From the NCBI RefSeq assembly GCF_000974785.1, contig NZ_BBWV01000001.1, positions 1,984,001 to 2,048,000 on the forward strand: a stretch of 64,000 nt of DNA, in the 5' to 3' direction. A model generated the notes under the pieces. That model ran no database searches and was not told the DNA's origin. It worked only from the letters and a program-made list of their open reading frames with translations. This DNA is from Flavihumibacter petaseus NBRC 106054. GTDB taxonomy: Bacteria; Bacteroidota; Bacteroidia; Chitinophagales; Chitinophagaceae. Made by a program: the position numbers and the translations under genes. Shown one piece after another: positions 1 to 8,871 of this stretch. The first letter of the stretch is position 1, and the number at the start of each line of letters is the position of its first letter.

Positions 1-3
1 GCT

Positions 4-732
4 ATGAAACGGTTTTTCCCCCTTCTGGTAATCGCTGTTTTTTCTCAACTTTCCCTTTCTGCACAGCAGACCACGCATCCACCACGTTTTTATGTTGAAC
101 TGTCTACCGGCCCATCTTTTCCGATTGGCAATTTCAAGGTGAAAGACAATATTGCATTAAGTGACTATGATGAGGGCAAGTTATCGGGAGGCGCGCTGCC
201 GGGGTTGCAGGGCAACCTTAAAGTCGGCGCATGGCTGGATGGTAATTGGAAGCTGTTTATCCAGGGAGGTTATAGCTATCACCAGCAGGACGAGGACGCT
301 GTGACCGAGACATTGAACGATCCCAATATTCAGGATGCATCAGTTGCGGTAGATATTAAGACAGATAAATGGCGTTCTTACCAGGGTTTGGGTGGTGTGA
401 CCTATCATGCGCCGTTTTATGAAGGGTCAAGGCTTGCATATGAAGCGACCATGGCCATTGGTATCGACCGTTCCATCCGACCGGCGGTTTCTTTTACAGC
501 GGTAGACCAATACGGAACCAGGACCCCGGTAAATTATGCAGAAACCAAAATGCCCGCAGCTTTTGCCTGGGACGTCGCTTTTGGAATTAGTTACCGGGTG
601 GCATACAATATTGACATACTGGGCAACATCAACTACTATAACGCGTACCCCAAACGAAAAAGTGGAGAGCCCGAACAGAAATATGAAATGGCAGTTCTAC
701 AAGTACTGCTGGGTCTCGGATTCAGCTTTTAA
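4..732 (+). CDS. Outer membrane beta-barrel protein, unknown role
   Basis: This 242-residue protein begins with a cleavable signal peptide (hydrophobic core about residues 5-16, cleavage near SLSAQQ). The rest is rich in alternating aromatic/polar strands, for example FYVELSTGP, LFIQGGYSYH and the C-terminal VLLGLGFSF. A terminal aromatic after an amphipathic strand is the usual outer-membrane insertion signal, so an 8-10 strand barrel is likely. No catalytic motif is visible. The gene starts three bases into the window, so its promoter is not visible and any operon partner upstream is unknown. The barrel fold is fairly certain; the function is not known. Confidence 0.75.
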   Translation: MKRFFPLLVIAVFSQLSLSAQQTTHPPRFYVELSTGPSFPIGNFKVKDNIALSDYDEGKLSGGALPGLQGNLKVGAWLDGNWKLFIQGGYSYHQQDEDAVTETLNDPNIQDASVAVDIKTDKWRSYQGLGGVTYHAPFYEGSRLAYEATMAIGIDRSIRPAVSFTAVDQYGTRTPVNYAETKMPAAFAWDVAFGISYRVAYNIDILGNINYYNAYPKRKSGEPEQKYEMAVLQVLLGLGFSF

Positions 733-930
733 CGCTACAAAAAAATAGTCGGCGATACACTTTTATACGGCGTTTAAACATCGCTTCTGATGCATTGAAA
801 GACAAATCATTCGCGGACAAGGGCTCCGGGAAATAGCGCCCAGCCTCGCTTTCAAGGCATTAGTTATACGGCATGCGAAGGATTGATGGTATTTCTGCAA
901 TATTTTTGCAGGAACCATTAAACTATTATT

Positions 931-1509
931 ATGAAGAACATTGTAACCTTTGCGTTGGCCTTTGCCTGCTTAGTTACTGTGAGTCGGGCACAAATGGTCA
1001 TTAAGCCTGCAGTAGGCATTAATTTCACTGATTTCTCCAAAGACGCCAGTACGGGGAAGTATGAATCAAAAGTTGGTTATCAGATAGGAGGATCTATTGC
1101 GTTTGGCAATAAATGGTATATAGAGCCTGGGATTTTTTATGTGATGAAGAGCACAAAATATGTAAATGAAGGCTCAACGGGGGAGGATATTGACTTCGAG
1201 GTTGGTGGTATCCGTATCCCGGTTAATATTGGTGTAAAGTTGTTGGGTGATTCAAGTGGTGGTTTTGGCCTCCGGGCATTCGGTGGTGTATCCAGTTTTA
1301 TCCTTACCAATGTAAAAGATTTCGACATAGATGATTTCAAAAAAGCCCAATGGGGCCTTCAGGCAGGCGTTGGACTTGATTTTTCCATCCTGTTCATTGA
1401 AGGGGCTTATGAGTGGTCGCTTACTGACGTCTCCAGTGACCTGGATGATGTTGATGTAGGAAAATCCCGTTCAATTTTTGTTCAGGCGGGTGTCAGGCTC
1501 AGGCTTTAG
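931..1509 (+). CDS. PorT-like outer membrane beta-barrel protein
   Basis: The 192-residue product has a signal peptide (MKNIVTFALAFACLVTVSRA, cleavage before QMV) followed by a small barrel of the PorT/OmpA-like type: strands such as VGYQIGGSIAFG, WYIEPGIFYV and the final IFVQAGVRLRL are typical. Families like this often have no enzymatic role and serve as surface scaffolds. A perfect TAnnTTTG element (TATTTTTG, 901-908) lies 22 bases before the start, but I could not place a -33 element at the usual distance. It is separated from the previous barrel gene by 198 bases and followed by a hairpin terminator. Confidence 0.8.
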   Translation: MKNIVTFALAFACLVTVSRAQMVIKPAVGINFTDFSKDASTGKYESKVGYQIGGSIAFGNKWYIEPGIFYVMKSTKYVNEGSTGEDIDFEVGGIRIPVNIGVKLLGDSSGGFGLRAFGGVSSFILTNVKDFDIDDFKKAQWGLQAGVGLDFSILFIEGAYEWSLTDVSSDLDDVDVGKSRSIFVQAGVRLRL

Positions 1510-1526
1510 CAGGCAAAGAAGACCTC

Positions 1527-1560
1527 AAAGGCCGGAAGCAATATATGTCTCCGGCCTTTT
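1527..1560. terminator. Bidirectional hairpin terminator
   Basis: AAAGGCCGGA (1527-1536) pairs perfectly with TCCGGCCTTT (1550-1559) around a 13-base loop. The stem is flanked by A bases on the left and T bases on the right, so it can end transcription of the barrel gene on the plus strand and of the amidohydrolase gene on the minus strand, which converge here. Confidence 0.75.
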
Positions 1561-1576
1561 GATATGCTATATGTGG

Positions 1577-2866
1577 TTATTGTACTGTTTCGTTTTTGAT
1601 CACAAGACCACCCTTCATTACAAACTGTATTTTTTCCAACACCCGGATGTCTTTCAGTGGATCAGCAGAAACGGCAATGATATCCGCCAGTTTACCGGCA
1701 CTGATCGATCCTATCCGCTCCTGCCAGCCCAGGAGTTCCGCCGCATTGGATGTTGCGGACTGAATAGCCTGCATCGGACTCAGCCCATATTTCACCATGT
1801 AAAAGAATTGCTTACCATTCCAGCCATGCGGGTAAACGCCGGCATCGGTACCATAGGCAATTTTTACTCCGGCTTTCACCGCTTTGGCAAAATTTTCCCT
1901 TTGCGTGCGACCCACCAGCCTTTCCTTTTCAATAATCTTTTGCGGGTAGCCGAGTTTTGCATATTCACTCATGATATAGTCGTCGTTGTAAATATCCGCT
2001 ACAAGGAAAGTTCCCTTTGTTTTCATGAGTTCAATCCCTTCGTCATCAAGGAAGCTGCCATGCTCAACAGAAGCAACGCCAGCCTTCACTGCCATTTTAA
2101 TGGCTTCAGCACCATGTGCGTGGGCGCAGGTTTTCCTGCCCCATGTCCTGGCTTCATCTACGATAGCGTTCATTTCTTCCTGGGTGTATTGTGGTGCACC
2201 CACGCTTTCTTCCTCCGTCAGCACGCCTGCACTTGCACCAAACTTGATCACATCGGCTCCGTATTTGACGTTATACCTTACCTGCTTCCGCACGCCTTCA
2301 ATGCCATTGGCAACGCCGGACATTTGCTCAGGATAATGGAATTCCAGGAAAGGAGAGAAACCGTTGAGGTCTCCATGACTGCCAGTGGAACCGATAAAAA
2401 GTGTTGCACAGACCATCCGCGGACCAGCCACCTCGCCATTGTTGATCGCGTTCCTCAGGGCAACATCCACAAAGGCCGGTGCGCCTACATCCCGAATGGT
2501 GGTGAAACCCGCTTCGAGAGTGCGTTTTGCATAAACATGCGCAGTAACAGCGAAATCTACCGGCGTTTTCCGGAATATGTCTGCATAATAGTCCCCACCA
2601 GGCTGGCCGGTAATATGCGTATGACAGTCAACCAGTCCTGGCAAAACCGTCGCTTTGGAAAGGTCAATGATGGTAGCGTTTCGGGGGATTGCCAGATTTG
2701 GACCGACTGACCGGATCGTGTCGTTCTCGATCAGGATGACCTGGTTATCCAGTACTTTGCCGGATTCCGTATCAATCAGGTGTCCGGCTTTGATGACCGT
2801 TATTTTCGTTTGTGCCTGGAGGGTAGTTACTGCGCCAATGAGCAGCAATCCGAGCCATCGCTTCAT
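1577..2866 (-). CDS. Exported amidohydrolase (imidazolonepropionase / Xaa-Pro dipeptidase-like)
   Basis: A 429-residue metal-dependent hydrolase of the amidohydrolase superfamily. It has a signal peptide (MKRWLGLLLIGAVTTLQAQ), so it acts in the periplasm or on the surface. The family's metal ligands are all visible: DCHTH after the first beta-strand, KFGASAG with the bridging lysine, AHAHG and VEHGS with the two histidines, and GTDAG with the catalytic aspartate. Relatives include cyclic imide hydrolases and dipeptidases hydrolysing prolyl or aryl substrates; the substrate cannot be told from sequence. It stands alone, 27 bases downstream of the divergently ordered NADH dehydrogenase gene on the same strand, and may share its transcript. 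Confidence 0.85.
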   Translation of the reverse strand: MKRWLGLLLIGAVTTLQAQTKITVIKAGHLIDTESGKVLDNQVILIENDTIRSVGPNLAIPRNATIIDLSKATVLPGLVDCHTHITGQPGGDYYADIFRKTPVDFAVTAHVYAKRTLEAGFTTIRDVGAPAFVDVALRNAINNGEVAGPRMVCATLFIGSTGSHGDLNGFSPFLEFHYPEQMSGVANGIEGVRKQVRYNVKYGADVIKFGASAGVLTEEESVGAPQYTQEEMNAIVDEARTWGRKTCAHAHGAEAIKMAVKAGVASVEHGSFLDDEGIELMKTKGTFLVADIYNDDYIMSEYAKLGYPQKIIEKERLVGRTQRENFAKAVKAGVKIAYGTDAGVYPHGWNGKQFFYMVKYGLSPMQAIQSATSNAAELLGWQERIGSISAGKLADIIAVSADPLKDIRVLEKIQFVMKGGLVIKNETVQ

Positions 2867-2893
2867 GTGGTAAATTTTGCTGAAAATAGGAAA

Positions 2894-4174
2894 TCATTCC
2901 AGCTTGCCGTCTTCTCCTTTTGGCCTGATGATCATGCGAAGCGACTGGTCACGCCGGAAGTAGGCAAGCATCCAGTTGAACAGTGTTTTGAGCCGGTTGC
3001 GGTAGTTGATGAGCCCGGCCAGGTGAACAAAGATCCAGATGAACCAGGCAATGAAACCTTTCAGGTGGAAGGTGGGATGGTTCAGGTCTGCTACTGCTTT
3101 GTTTCGTCCGATAATGGCGAGGCTGCCCTTGTCGGTATAAATAAAGGGTTGCTGTGGTTGTCCTTTTTCGCGGGCGGCGAGGTTTTTGGCAAGCAGTTTT
3201 CCCTGTTGGATAGCAACCTGTGCCAATTGCGGGTGGCCCTGGGGGAAAGCGGGATCCGAGGTCTGGATACAGGTGTCGCCAATGGCGTAAATATCTGTCT
3301 GTCCATTGATCACATTAAAAGCATCTACCTGCATGCGTTTGGCCCTTCCGGCTACTTCCGGCGCGATGCCTTTCGGTAACACCGCCGTCACACCTGCCGC
3401 CCAGATCAATGATTTTGTAGGGATGTTCTGGCCATTGCTCAGGATGACTGTTTCGTTCACAAAGTCTTTTACTGTTACGCCGAGAATCAGCTCAACGCCC
3501 ATTTCGACCAGTTTATCGTGTGTGTATTGCTGGGAGGCAACGCTCATCGGACTCAGCACTTTACCCGAGCCATCTACCAGAATAATGTGGGAGGGATATC
3601 CTTTTCCTGACAATTCCGGGTAGTCTTTCGGCACCACCTCTTTTCTGAGCTCAGCCATCATCCCTGCGAGTTCCACTCCTGTGGGACCGCCACCAGCCAC
3701 GACAATCGTGAGGAGTTTATCCCTTTCCGCCGGATCAGTGGTCAGCGTAGCAGCTTCGAGATGCTGCAGAAAATGATTGCGCAGTTCTATCGCGTCATTG
3801 ATGGTTTTCATCGGCAGCGAGTGATGCTGAACATTCTGCATACCAAAGAAATTCGAAGCCGCGCCTGTACTGAAAACCAGGTAATCGTAGGTCAGTGTGC
3901 CGGTACTGAGGATTACTTTCTTTTCAGCCGGAATAACTTCATGGAATTCTCCCAGCCGAAAGTTGACGTTAGTATACTGCCGGAATAGTTTACGGAATGG
4001 ATAACTGATATTGCTGACGTCCAGGAATCCGGTGGCCACCTGGTAAAGAAGGGGCGGAAAGAAATTATAATTATTGCGATCGACCAGTGTGACTTCAAAT
4101 TGCCTGGATTTTCCCAGTGCTTCGGCAAGGTTGACTCCTGCAAAGCCACCGCCGATGATGACCACATGTTTCAT
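2894..4174 (-). CDS. ndh: Type II NADH:quinone oxidoreductase (NDH-2)
   Basis: This 426-residue flavoprotein oxidises NADH and reduces quinone at the inner membrane without pumping protons. The FAD-binding Rossmann motif IIGGGFAGVNLAEALG lies at residues 5-20, and the second dinucleotide fold VVAGGGPTGVELAGMMAEL at about 158-176 binds NADH. The FAD-contact motif YAIGDT is present near residue 298. The C-terminus (FIAWFIWIFVHLAGLINYRNRL) is the hydrophobic/amphipathic tail that anchors NDH-2 enzymes to the membrane. Length and domain order are normal for the family. The downstream amidohydrolase gene is 27 bases away, but I see no functional link. Confidence 0.92.
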   Translation of the reverse strand: MKHVVIIGGGFAGVNLAEALGKSRQFEVTLVDRNNYNFFPPLLYQVATGFLDVSNISYPFRKLFRQYTNVNFRLGEFHEVIPAEKKVILSTGTLTYDYLVFSTGAASNFFGMQNVQHHSLPMKTINDAIELRNHFLQHLEAATLTTDPAERDKLLTIVVAGGGPTGVELAGMMAELRKEVVPKDYPELSGKGYPSHIILVDGSGKVLSPMSVASQQYTHDKLVEMGVELILGVTVKDFVNETVILSNGQNIPTKSLIWAAGVTAVLPKGIAPEVAGRAKRMQVDAFNVINGQTDIYAIGDTCIQTSDPAFPQGHPQLAQVAIQQGKLLAKNLAAREKGQPQQPFIYTDKGSLAIIGRNKAVADLNHPTFHLKGFIAWFIWIFVHLAGLINYRNRLKTLFNWMLAYFRRDQSLRMIIRPKGEDGKLE

Positions 4175-4304
4175 ATGTTAAAATAACAGAAATCACGGCA
4201 AAGGGTTGTCCTTTTCCAATAGAAATGCCCACGTATGATGGCTTATCGGAAAATTTTTACTATGTTGGTGAGGAACGTCCCGTTTACCACTAAAATTTAC
4301 CGGA

Positions 4305-6032
4305 ATGAAGCTGATAGGCACTTTCGGAATCCTGCCCCTGCTCATGGGGATTTTTTATTGGTGGCATTTTCATCCCAATGATATGGTTAGCCGCCATAGC
4401 GCTGCTTTTCCTGAAGATCGCCAGAACATTTCCTGCAGCCCGTCGGATCCCGATTTTATCTGGATGGCAGGAAATAAATTCATGATTCCCCTGCCGGGTA
4501 CCGGAAATCATCACTACCCGGTTTCAACTACAAACGATAGCACCCAGTTTTATTTTAACCAGGGTCTGACTATGTATTATAGCTACCATTTCCCTGAAGC
4601 GCGGGGTTCTTTCCGCGAAGCGGCGAGGTTTGATTCAACTGCGATCATGGCCTGGTGGGGCCGGGCGCTGGTTGCTGGTCCCGGTTATAATTTTGTTTAT
4701 TCCTATCGCATTCAACCCGCCATTAAACCGGTACTTGAAAAAATGAACAGCCTGCTGGATCAGGCAGCTCCCAAAGAAAAGGCACTGGTGTGGGCGTTGA
4801 ACCAGCGTTACCAGAAATTACCTGACCATGATTCGGTAGCTTACTTCCCTGCCGAATATACTGCTGCGATGAAAAAACTGTCCGCTGACTATCCGGATGA
4901 TGCCGATATACAGTTTTTGTATGTGGATGCCGTGATGCTGGAACATCCCTGGAATTTCTGGAGAAATGATGGTCAGCCCCAATCGTGGACCGAAGCGGTT
5001 GTCGCTGTATGTGAGCGGGCGATGAAGATGTCTCCGGAGCATCCGGCTGGCTTGCACTATTATATCCATTTAACAGAAGCTTCGCGTCAGCCGGAAGTAG
5101 CATTGACGGCAGCGGACAAACTCAGGCTGGCTTACCCGGGTATCGCGCATATGGTTCACATGTCGAGCCATGAATATGAGAGGAACGGCGACTATTCGCA
5201 GGGGGTTGAGGTCAATAAACTTGCCGATCGGAACCTGGTGATGTATGACTCATTGTTCCCGGGATTCTTCCGCGTAAAACATGCTTCCCATTACTGGGCG
5301 GTCCAAAGCTATTGCGCTATGAGCGGTGCGATGCACCGGGAGGCGATGGATGCCGCCATGTTCACCCGAACCCTTTTACAGCTGTCACATGACAATACCT
5401 ACGATCAATATCTTTTCATGCTTCCTTCTTTTGCGCAGGTGCGCGCCGGCAGGTGGGCAGCGCTGATTTCAGATACCTCAGTAGTCCAGGCGGACTGGTC
5501 TTATGCCAAAATCCTTCAGGCCTTTGCAAAGGGGTTGGCATTTGCCCATACCGGTGAATTACGGAAAGCACGGGGATTACTGGACACCTGTTACCGGTAC
5601 CAGCAGGACAGCATTCTCTATGTAACCGACGACCCCACGAATAACCTGCCCATCTATGGGGCAAGGGTAGCTTCCGGGATCCTGGAAGCGGAAATACTCT
5701 GGGCAGGAGGAAAACGCAATGCGGCCGTGGCAGCGATCAGACGGGCAGTTGCGACGGAAGACTCCATGACCTATCTCGAGCCCAAAGAATGGCTGTTGCC
5801 GGCAAGACAATACCTGGGACATTACCTGATGGTGCAAAAAAAGTTTGCGGAAGCGGCAGCTGTTTACCGCGAAGACCTGCAGATGAATCCCGGAAACGGA
5901 TGGTCCGCTCTTGGCCTTAGTCAGGCCCTCACAGCAAGGGGTGATCGTGCAGGCTCAGACAGCGCAAAGGTCATCTCGATGCGTTCCTTCGGCAAAGCCG
6001 ACCACCAGCCGCCGGGTTCGGTATATCCCTGA
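4305..6032 (+). CDS. TPR-containing protein with N-terminal membrane anchor
   Basis: A 575-residue protein with one hydrophobic N-terminal segment (IGTFGILPLLMGIFYWW), which may be a signal anchor. The remainder is alpha-helical with recognisable TPR-like units, for example FYFNQGLTMYYSYHFPEARGSFREAARFD near residue 85 and LMVQKKFAEAAAVYREDL near residue 510. Proteins of this shape occur widely in Bacteroidota and have no fixed function; they are thought to act as protein-protein scaffolds. It is 35 bases upstream of the NamZ-type muramidase gene and may be cotranscribed with it. Function unknown. Confidence 0.75.
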   Translation: MKLIGTFGILPLLMGIFYWWHFHPNDMVSRHSAAFPEDRQNISCSPSDPDFIWMAGNKFMIPLPGTGNHHYPVSTTNDSTQFYFNQGLTMYYSYHFPEARGSFREAARFDSTAIMAWWGRALVAGPGYNFVYSYRIQPAIKPVLEKMNSLLDQAAPKEKALVWALNQRYQKLPDHDSVAYFPAEYTAAMKKLSADYPDDADIQFLYVDAVMLEHPWNFWRNDGQPQSWTEAVVAVCERAMKMSPEHPAGLHYYIHLTEASRQPEVALTAADKLRLAYPGIAHMVHMSSHEYERNGDYSQGVEVNKLADRNLVMYDSLFPGFFRVKHASHYWAVQSYCAMSGAMHREAMDAAMFTRTLLQLSHDNTYDQYLFMLPSFAQVRAGRWAALISDTSVVQADWSYAKILQAFAKGLAFAHTGELRKARGLLDTCYRYQQDSILYVTDDPTNNLPIYGARVASGILEAEILWAGGKRNAAVAAIRRAVATEDSMTYLEPKEWLLPARQYLGHYLMVQKKFAEAAAVYREDLQMNPGNGWSALGLSQALTARGDRAGSDSAKVISMRSFGKADHQPPGSVYP

Positions 6033-6067
6033 TCATCGTATCTTTCTGCTTCATTTGCTGATATTTT

Positions 6068-7270
6068 ATGAAACTACTGATTACTACCTGCCTGATCGCG
6101 TTGTTGAGTTGTTCTGTAATGTCTGGTCAGAAAGGAAATTCAACCACGATAGTTACCGGTGCAGAACAAACGCAACAGTATGTGCCTCTGCTGAAAGGAA
6201 AGCGTGTTGCCATACTGGCCAATCAGACAACCATAATTGGCAGGCAACACCTGGTGGACAGCTTATTGAAGCTCCAGGTCAATATTGTGAAGATATTCGG
6301 GCCGGAACATGGTTTCCGGGGGAATGCCAGTAACGGCGCCAAAGTGAAGGACGAACAGGATGCAAAGACCGGATTGAAACTGCTGAGTTTGTATGGTGCA
6401 AAACGAAAGCCGACAAAGGAAGACCTGGCCGATGTAGACATTGTCATTTTCGACATTCAGGATGTTGGTTGCAGGTTTTATACCTACATCAACGTATTGC
6501 GGGATGTGATGGAAGCCTGTGCTGAAAACGGCAAGCCAATGCTGGTGCTGGACCGTCCCAATCCTAACGGTTACCTGGTAGATGGACCCATTCTCGATAT
6601 GTCATTAAAATCAGGAATCGGGCAGTTTCCAATTCCCATCGCTCATGGGATGACAATCGGTGAGTTTGCCAACATGATCAACGGAGAAGGTTGGTTGCCC
6701 AATCAACTGCATTGCGACGTGAAAGTTATAGCCCTCAAAAACTACCGGCATGAAATGTCCTACACCCTCCCGGTTCCGCCATCCCCCAACCTGAATACGC
6801 AACAGAGTATTATGCTGTATCCTTCAATTTGTCTTTTTGAAGGTACAATAGTGAGCCAGGGCCGGGGAACCGATTCTTCCTTTACCATCCTGGGAAGTCC
6901 GGCGCTGAAGGGCAAATATGCATTTCATTTCACACCACGGAGCCTGCCGGGAAAGAGTGAAACGCCGCTGCATATGAATGAAACCTGTTATGGTTTGAAT
7001 CTGTACCAATTTGACGTTACGCCGCTGGTGCGTTCTGGAAAGATCAATATCCAGTGGATGATGGAACTCTATAAAGCCTATCCGGAAAAAGAGAGATTTT
7101 TTGACCGGTCCCAAAGCAAACAAATAAATGATATTGACAAACTGGCCGGTACCAAAATGTTCCGCCAGCAGATCATTGACGGTGCTTCAGAAAATGACAT
7201 CCGAGCGAGCTGGGAGCCGGGACTTACAACCTACAAGACCATGCGGAAAAAGTACCTGCTCTACCCATGA
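6068..7270 (+). CDS. namZ: DUF1343 / GH171 exo-beta-N-acetylmuramidase (NamZ-like) lipoprotein
   Basis: This 400-residue protein matches the DUF1343 family, whose characterised members (NamZ) release N-acetylmuramic acid from peptidoglycan fragments. Family hallmarks are visible: VAILANQT near residue 50, FGPEHGFRG near residue 78 (the glutamate is a candidate catalytic residue), VDIVIFDIQDVGCRFYTY near 125, DRPNPNG near 160 and the SQGRGT block near 260. The N-terminus has a possible lipobox (ALLSC), so it is probably an exported lipoprotein. It follows the TPR gene by 35 bases. The role is likely cell-wall turnover or scavenging of muropeptides. Confidence 0.88.
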   Translation: MKLLITTCLIALLSCSVMSGQKGNSTTIVTGAEQTQQYVPLLKGKRVAILANQTTIIGRQHLVDSLLKLQVNIVKIFGPEHGFRGNASNGAKVKDEQDAKTGLKLLSLYGAKRKPTKEDLADVDIVIFDIQDVGCRFYTYINVLRDVMEACAENGKPMLVLDRPNPNGYLVDGPILDMSLKSGIGQFPIPIAHGMTIGEFANMINGEGWLPNQLHCDVKVIALKNYRHEMSYTLPVPPSPNLNTQQSIMLYPSICLFEGTIVSQGRGTDSSFTILGSPALKGKYAFHFTPRSLPGKSETPLHMNETCYGLNLYQFDVTPLVRSGKINIQWMMELYKAYPEKERFFDRSQSKQINDIDKLAGTKMFRQQIIDGASENDIRASWEPGLTTYKTMRKKYLLYP

Positions 7271-7283
7271 TGGTTGAAAGGCG

Positions 7284-8711
7284 TCAGAATTTTCGGAAAC
7301 TGTAAGTATACCCTAATAAAAATCCGAAGCTGGAATATTTAGCCTCGGTGATGGTAGTTTCGCCCTGTAACAGGTTGCTTTCACTGGGTTTACTCAGATT
7401 GCCGCTCTGTTCGCGGTTGCCATCCTTTCCGTTACTGATGGCGAGCCCAACACTGAGCTCGCTTCTGTTTTTCCGTATAGTACCGCCAACAGTGAAATGA
7501 TGGATATCCCAGCTGCTCAGGTCAGGTTTGATACCACGCATATCGTTCAGGTCGGTGTCGAAATAGGTCTGATCATTCCTGTAACTGATGTCCAGTGTGA
7601 CTTTTGGATTCAGGATGTACTCATAACCGAAGGCAAAATTGAACACCGGCCGCGCAGCAGTTCTGACCCTCAGGAATTCATCACTCGTCAACTCCGGGTA
7701 AGCGTCCGGAGGACGCGCAAAAGCGGCGGCCTTCGCACGGATAATATCATACATAGCCACCTTGCCGTACCAGGCAACCGTTCCATTGATCTGGGATCTT
7801 CCAAAACTGTAAGCAGCGCCACCAGAAACTGAAAACGGTGATTTGAAGGTGGTTTTTAGTTTTTCCTGGCGATCGTTGGCAAGAAAATCGATGCGGGTAT
7901 CGCCTGAAGGCGGCAGAATATTGGTGCCTGTTGCATCAGCAGCAACGGTGCCTTTTCCAAAAAGTGCGATGGATGGGGCGGTAATGGTCAGTCCCAGATC
8001 CCACTGACCCTTGCGCCAGGCTACTCCCAGCTTGGGAATGAACCTCACATGGTAATAGTTCAGGTTCTGGATCAGGTTGCCGGTTACCAGTTCCTCCCCG
8101 GGATTCAGGTAAAAACGGGCAAGGAGGGTTCGGCTATAGACCTGCGAGCGGACGCCGATGAAACCGGTAATGCCAATGCTCCAGTTTTCGTTCAGCTGTC
8201 TGCCGGCACCAAAGCCGCCTAACATTTCGGTGACCCGGGTGCTGAGGTCTGCCTGTGCAATCAGGGATTCCTGCCCCGGACTTTCATTGTCATTAACAAT
8301 AGCGAAGTTGCCATCGAGTCTTGCTGTAGATTTGAAATTGAAATCGACAGGTGCCATCAGGCCGTAACTGAATCGCCAGGCATTTTTCCGGTTGGGGATC
8401 ATTCCGCCAAACAATAACGGAACCGTGGAAACCTGGCTGCTGCGGAAATCTGCTTTATTCCCGGCAGCATTGAAGATGCGGATATTTTCAATGCCATAAA
8501 TATTGGCATTGATCGACAATGAGCCGGTATCAATGAACCCGAGTGCGCCCGGATTATAGTAGAGGGCAGTGTTGTCGTTCACGCTGCCAACGATTGAACC
8601 ACCGAGCAGAGCCGACCTGGTTCCGAACTGCTGGGTCCAGTATTGTGTATCCTGTGAAGATGAATGGAAATAGTGCAGAAAGGCATACAGGCCCAGGCAA
8701 AACTTTCTCAT
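7284..8711 (-). CDS. FadL/OmpP1-like outer membrane protein
   Basis: A 475-residue barrel with the start of the FadL/TodX/OmpP1 family: after a short signal sequence come SALLGGSIVGSVNDNTALYYNPGALGF, the asparagine-proline signature of the N-terminal hatch, and many amphipathic strands ending in SSFGFLLGYTYSFRKF. Family members let hydrophobic molecules cross the outer membrane; in Bacteroidota the ligand is usually unknown. It is convergent with the NamZ gene (13-base gap), and the tRNA-Lys gene lies 44 bases upstream on the same strand. I am confident of the barrel, less of the transport role. Confidence 0.75.
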   Translation of the reverse strand: MRKFCLGLYAFLHYFHSSSQDTQYWTQQFGTRSALLGGSIVGSVNDNTALYYNPGALGFIDTGSLSINANIYGIENIRIFNAAGNKADFRSSQVSTVPLLFGGMIPNRKNAWRFSYGLMAPVDFNFKSTARLDGNFAIVNDNESPGQESLIAQADLSTRVTEMLGGFGAGRQLNENWSIGITGFIGVRSQVYSRTLLARFYLNPGEELVTGNLIQNLNYYHVRFIPKLGVAWRKGQWDLGLTITAPSIALFGKGTVAADATGTNILPPSGDTRIDFLANDRQEKLKTTFKSPFSVSGGAAYSFGRSQINGTVAWYGKVAMYDIIRAKAAAFARPPDAYPELTSDEFLRVRTAARPVFNFAFGYEYILNPKVTLDISYRNDQTYFDTDLNDMRGIKPDLSSWDIHHFTVGGTIRKNRSELSVGLAISNGKDGNREQSGNLSKPSESNLLQGETTITEAKYSSFGFLLGYTYSFRKF

Positions 8712-8754
8712 ACCGGAAGTTTTCAGATAATTAATACCAAAGCCTGTACCCGGG

Positions 8755-8827
<73 letters not shown>

Positions 8828-8871
8828 AAACAACTGCACTTAAGGTACAACGAAATCGTATACTTGCAGCT

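Noticed and set aside
1478-2710. Long plus-strand open frame (410 codons)
   Set aside because: It is antisense to the amidohydrolase gene, whose motifs are complete; its translation shows no domain and is rich in cysteine and histidine as shadow frames often are.
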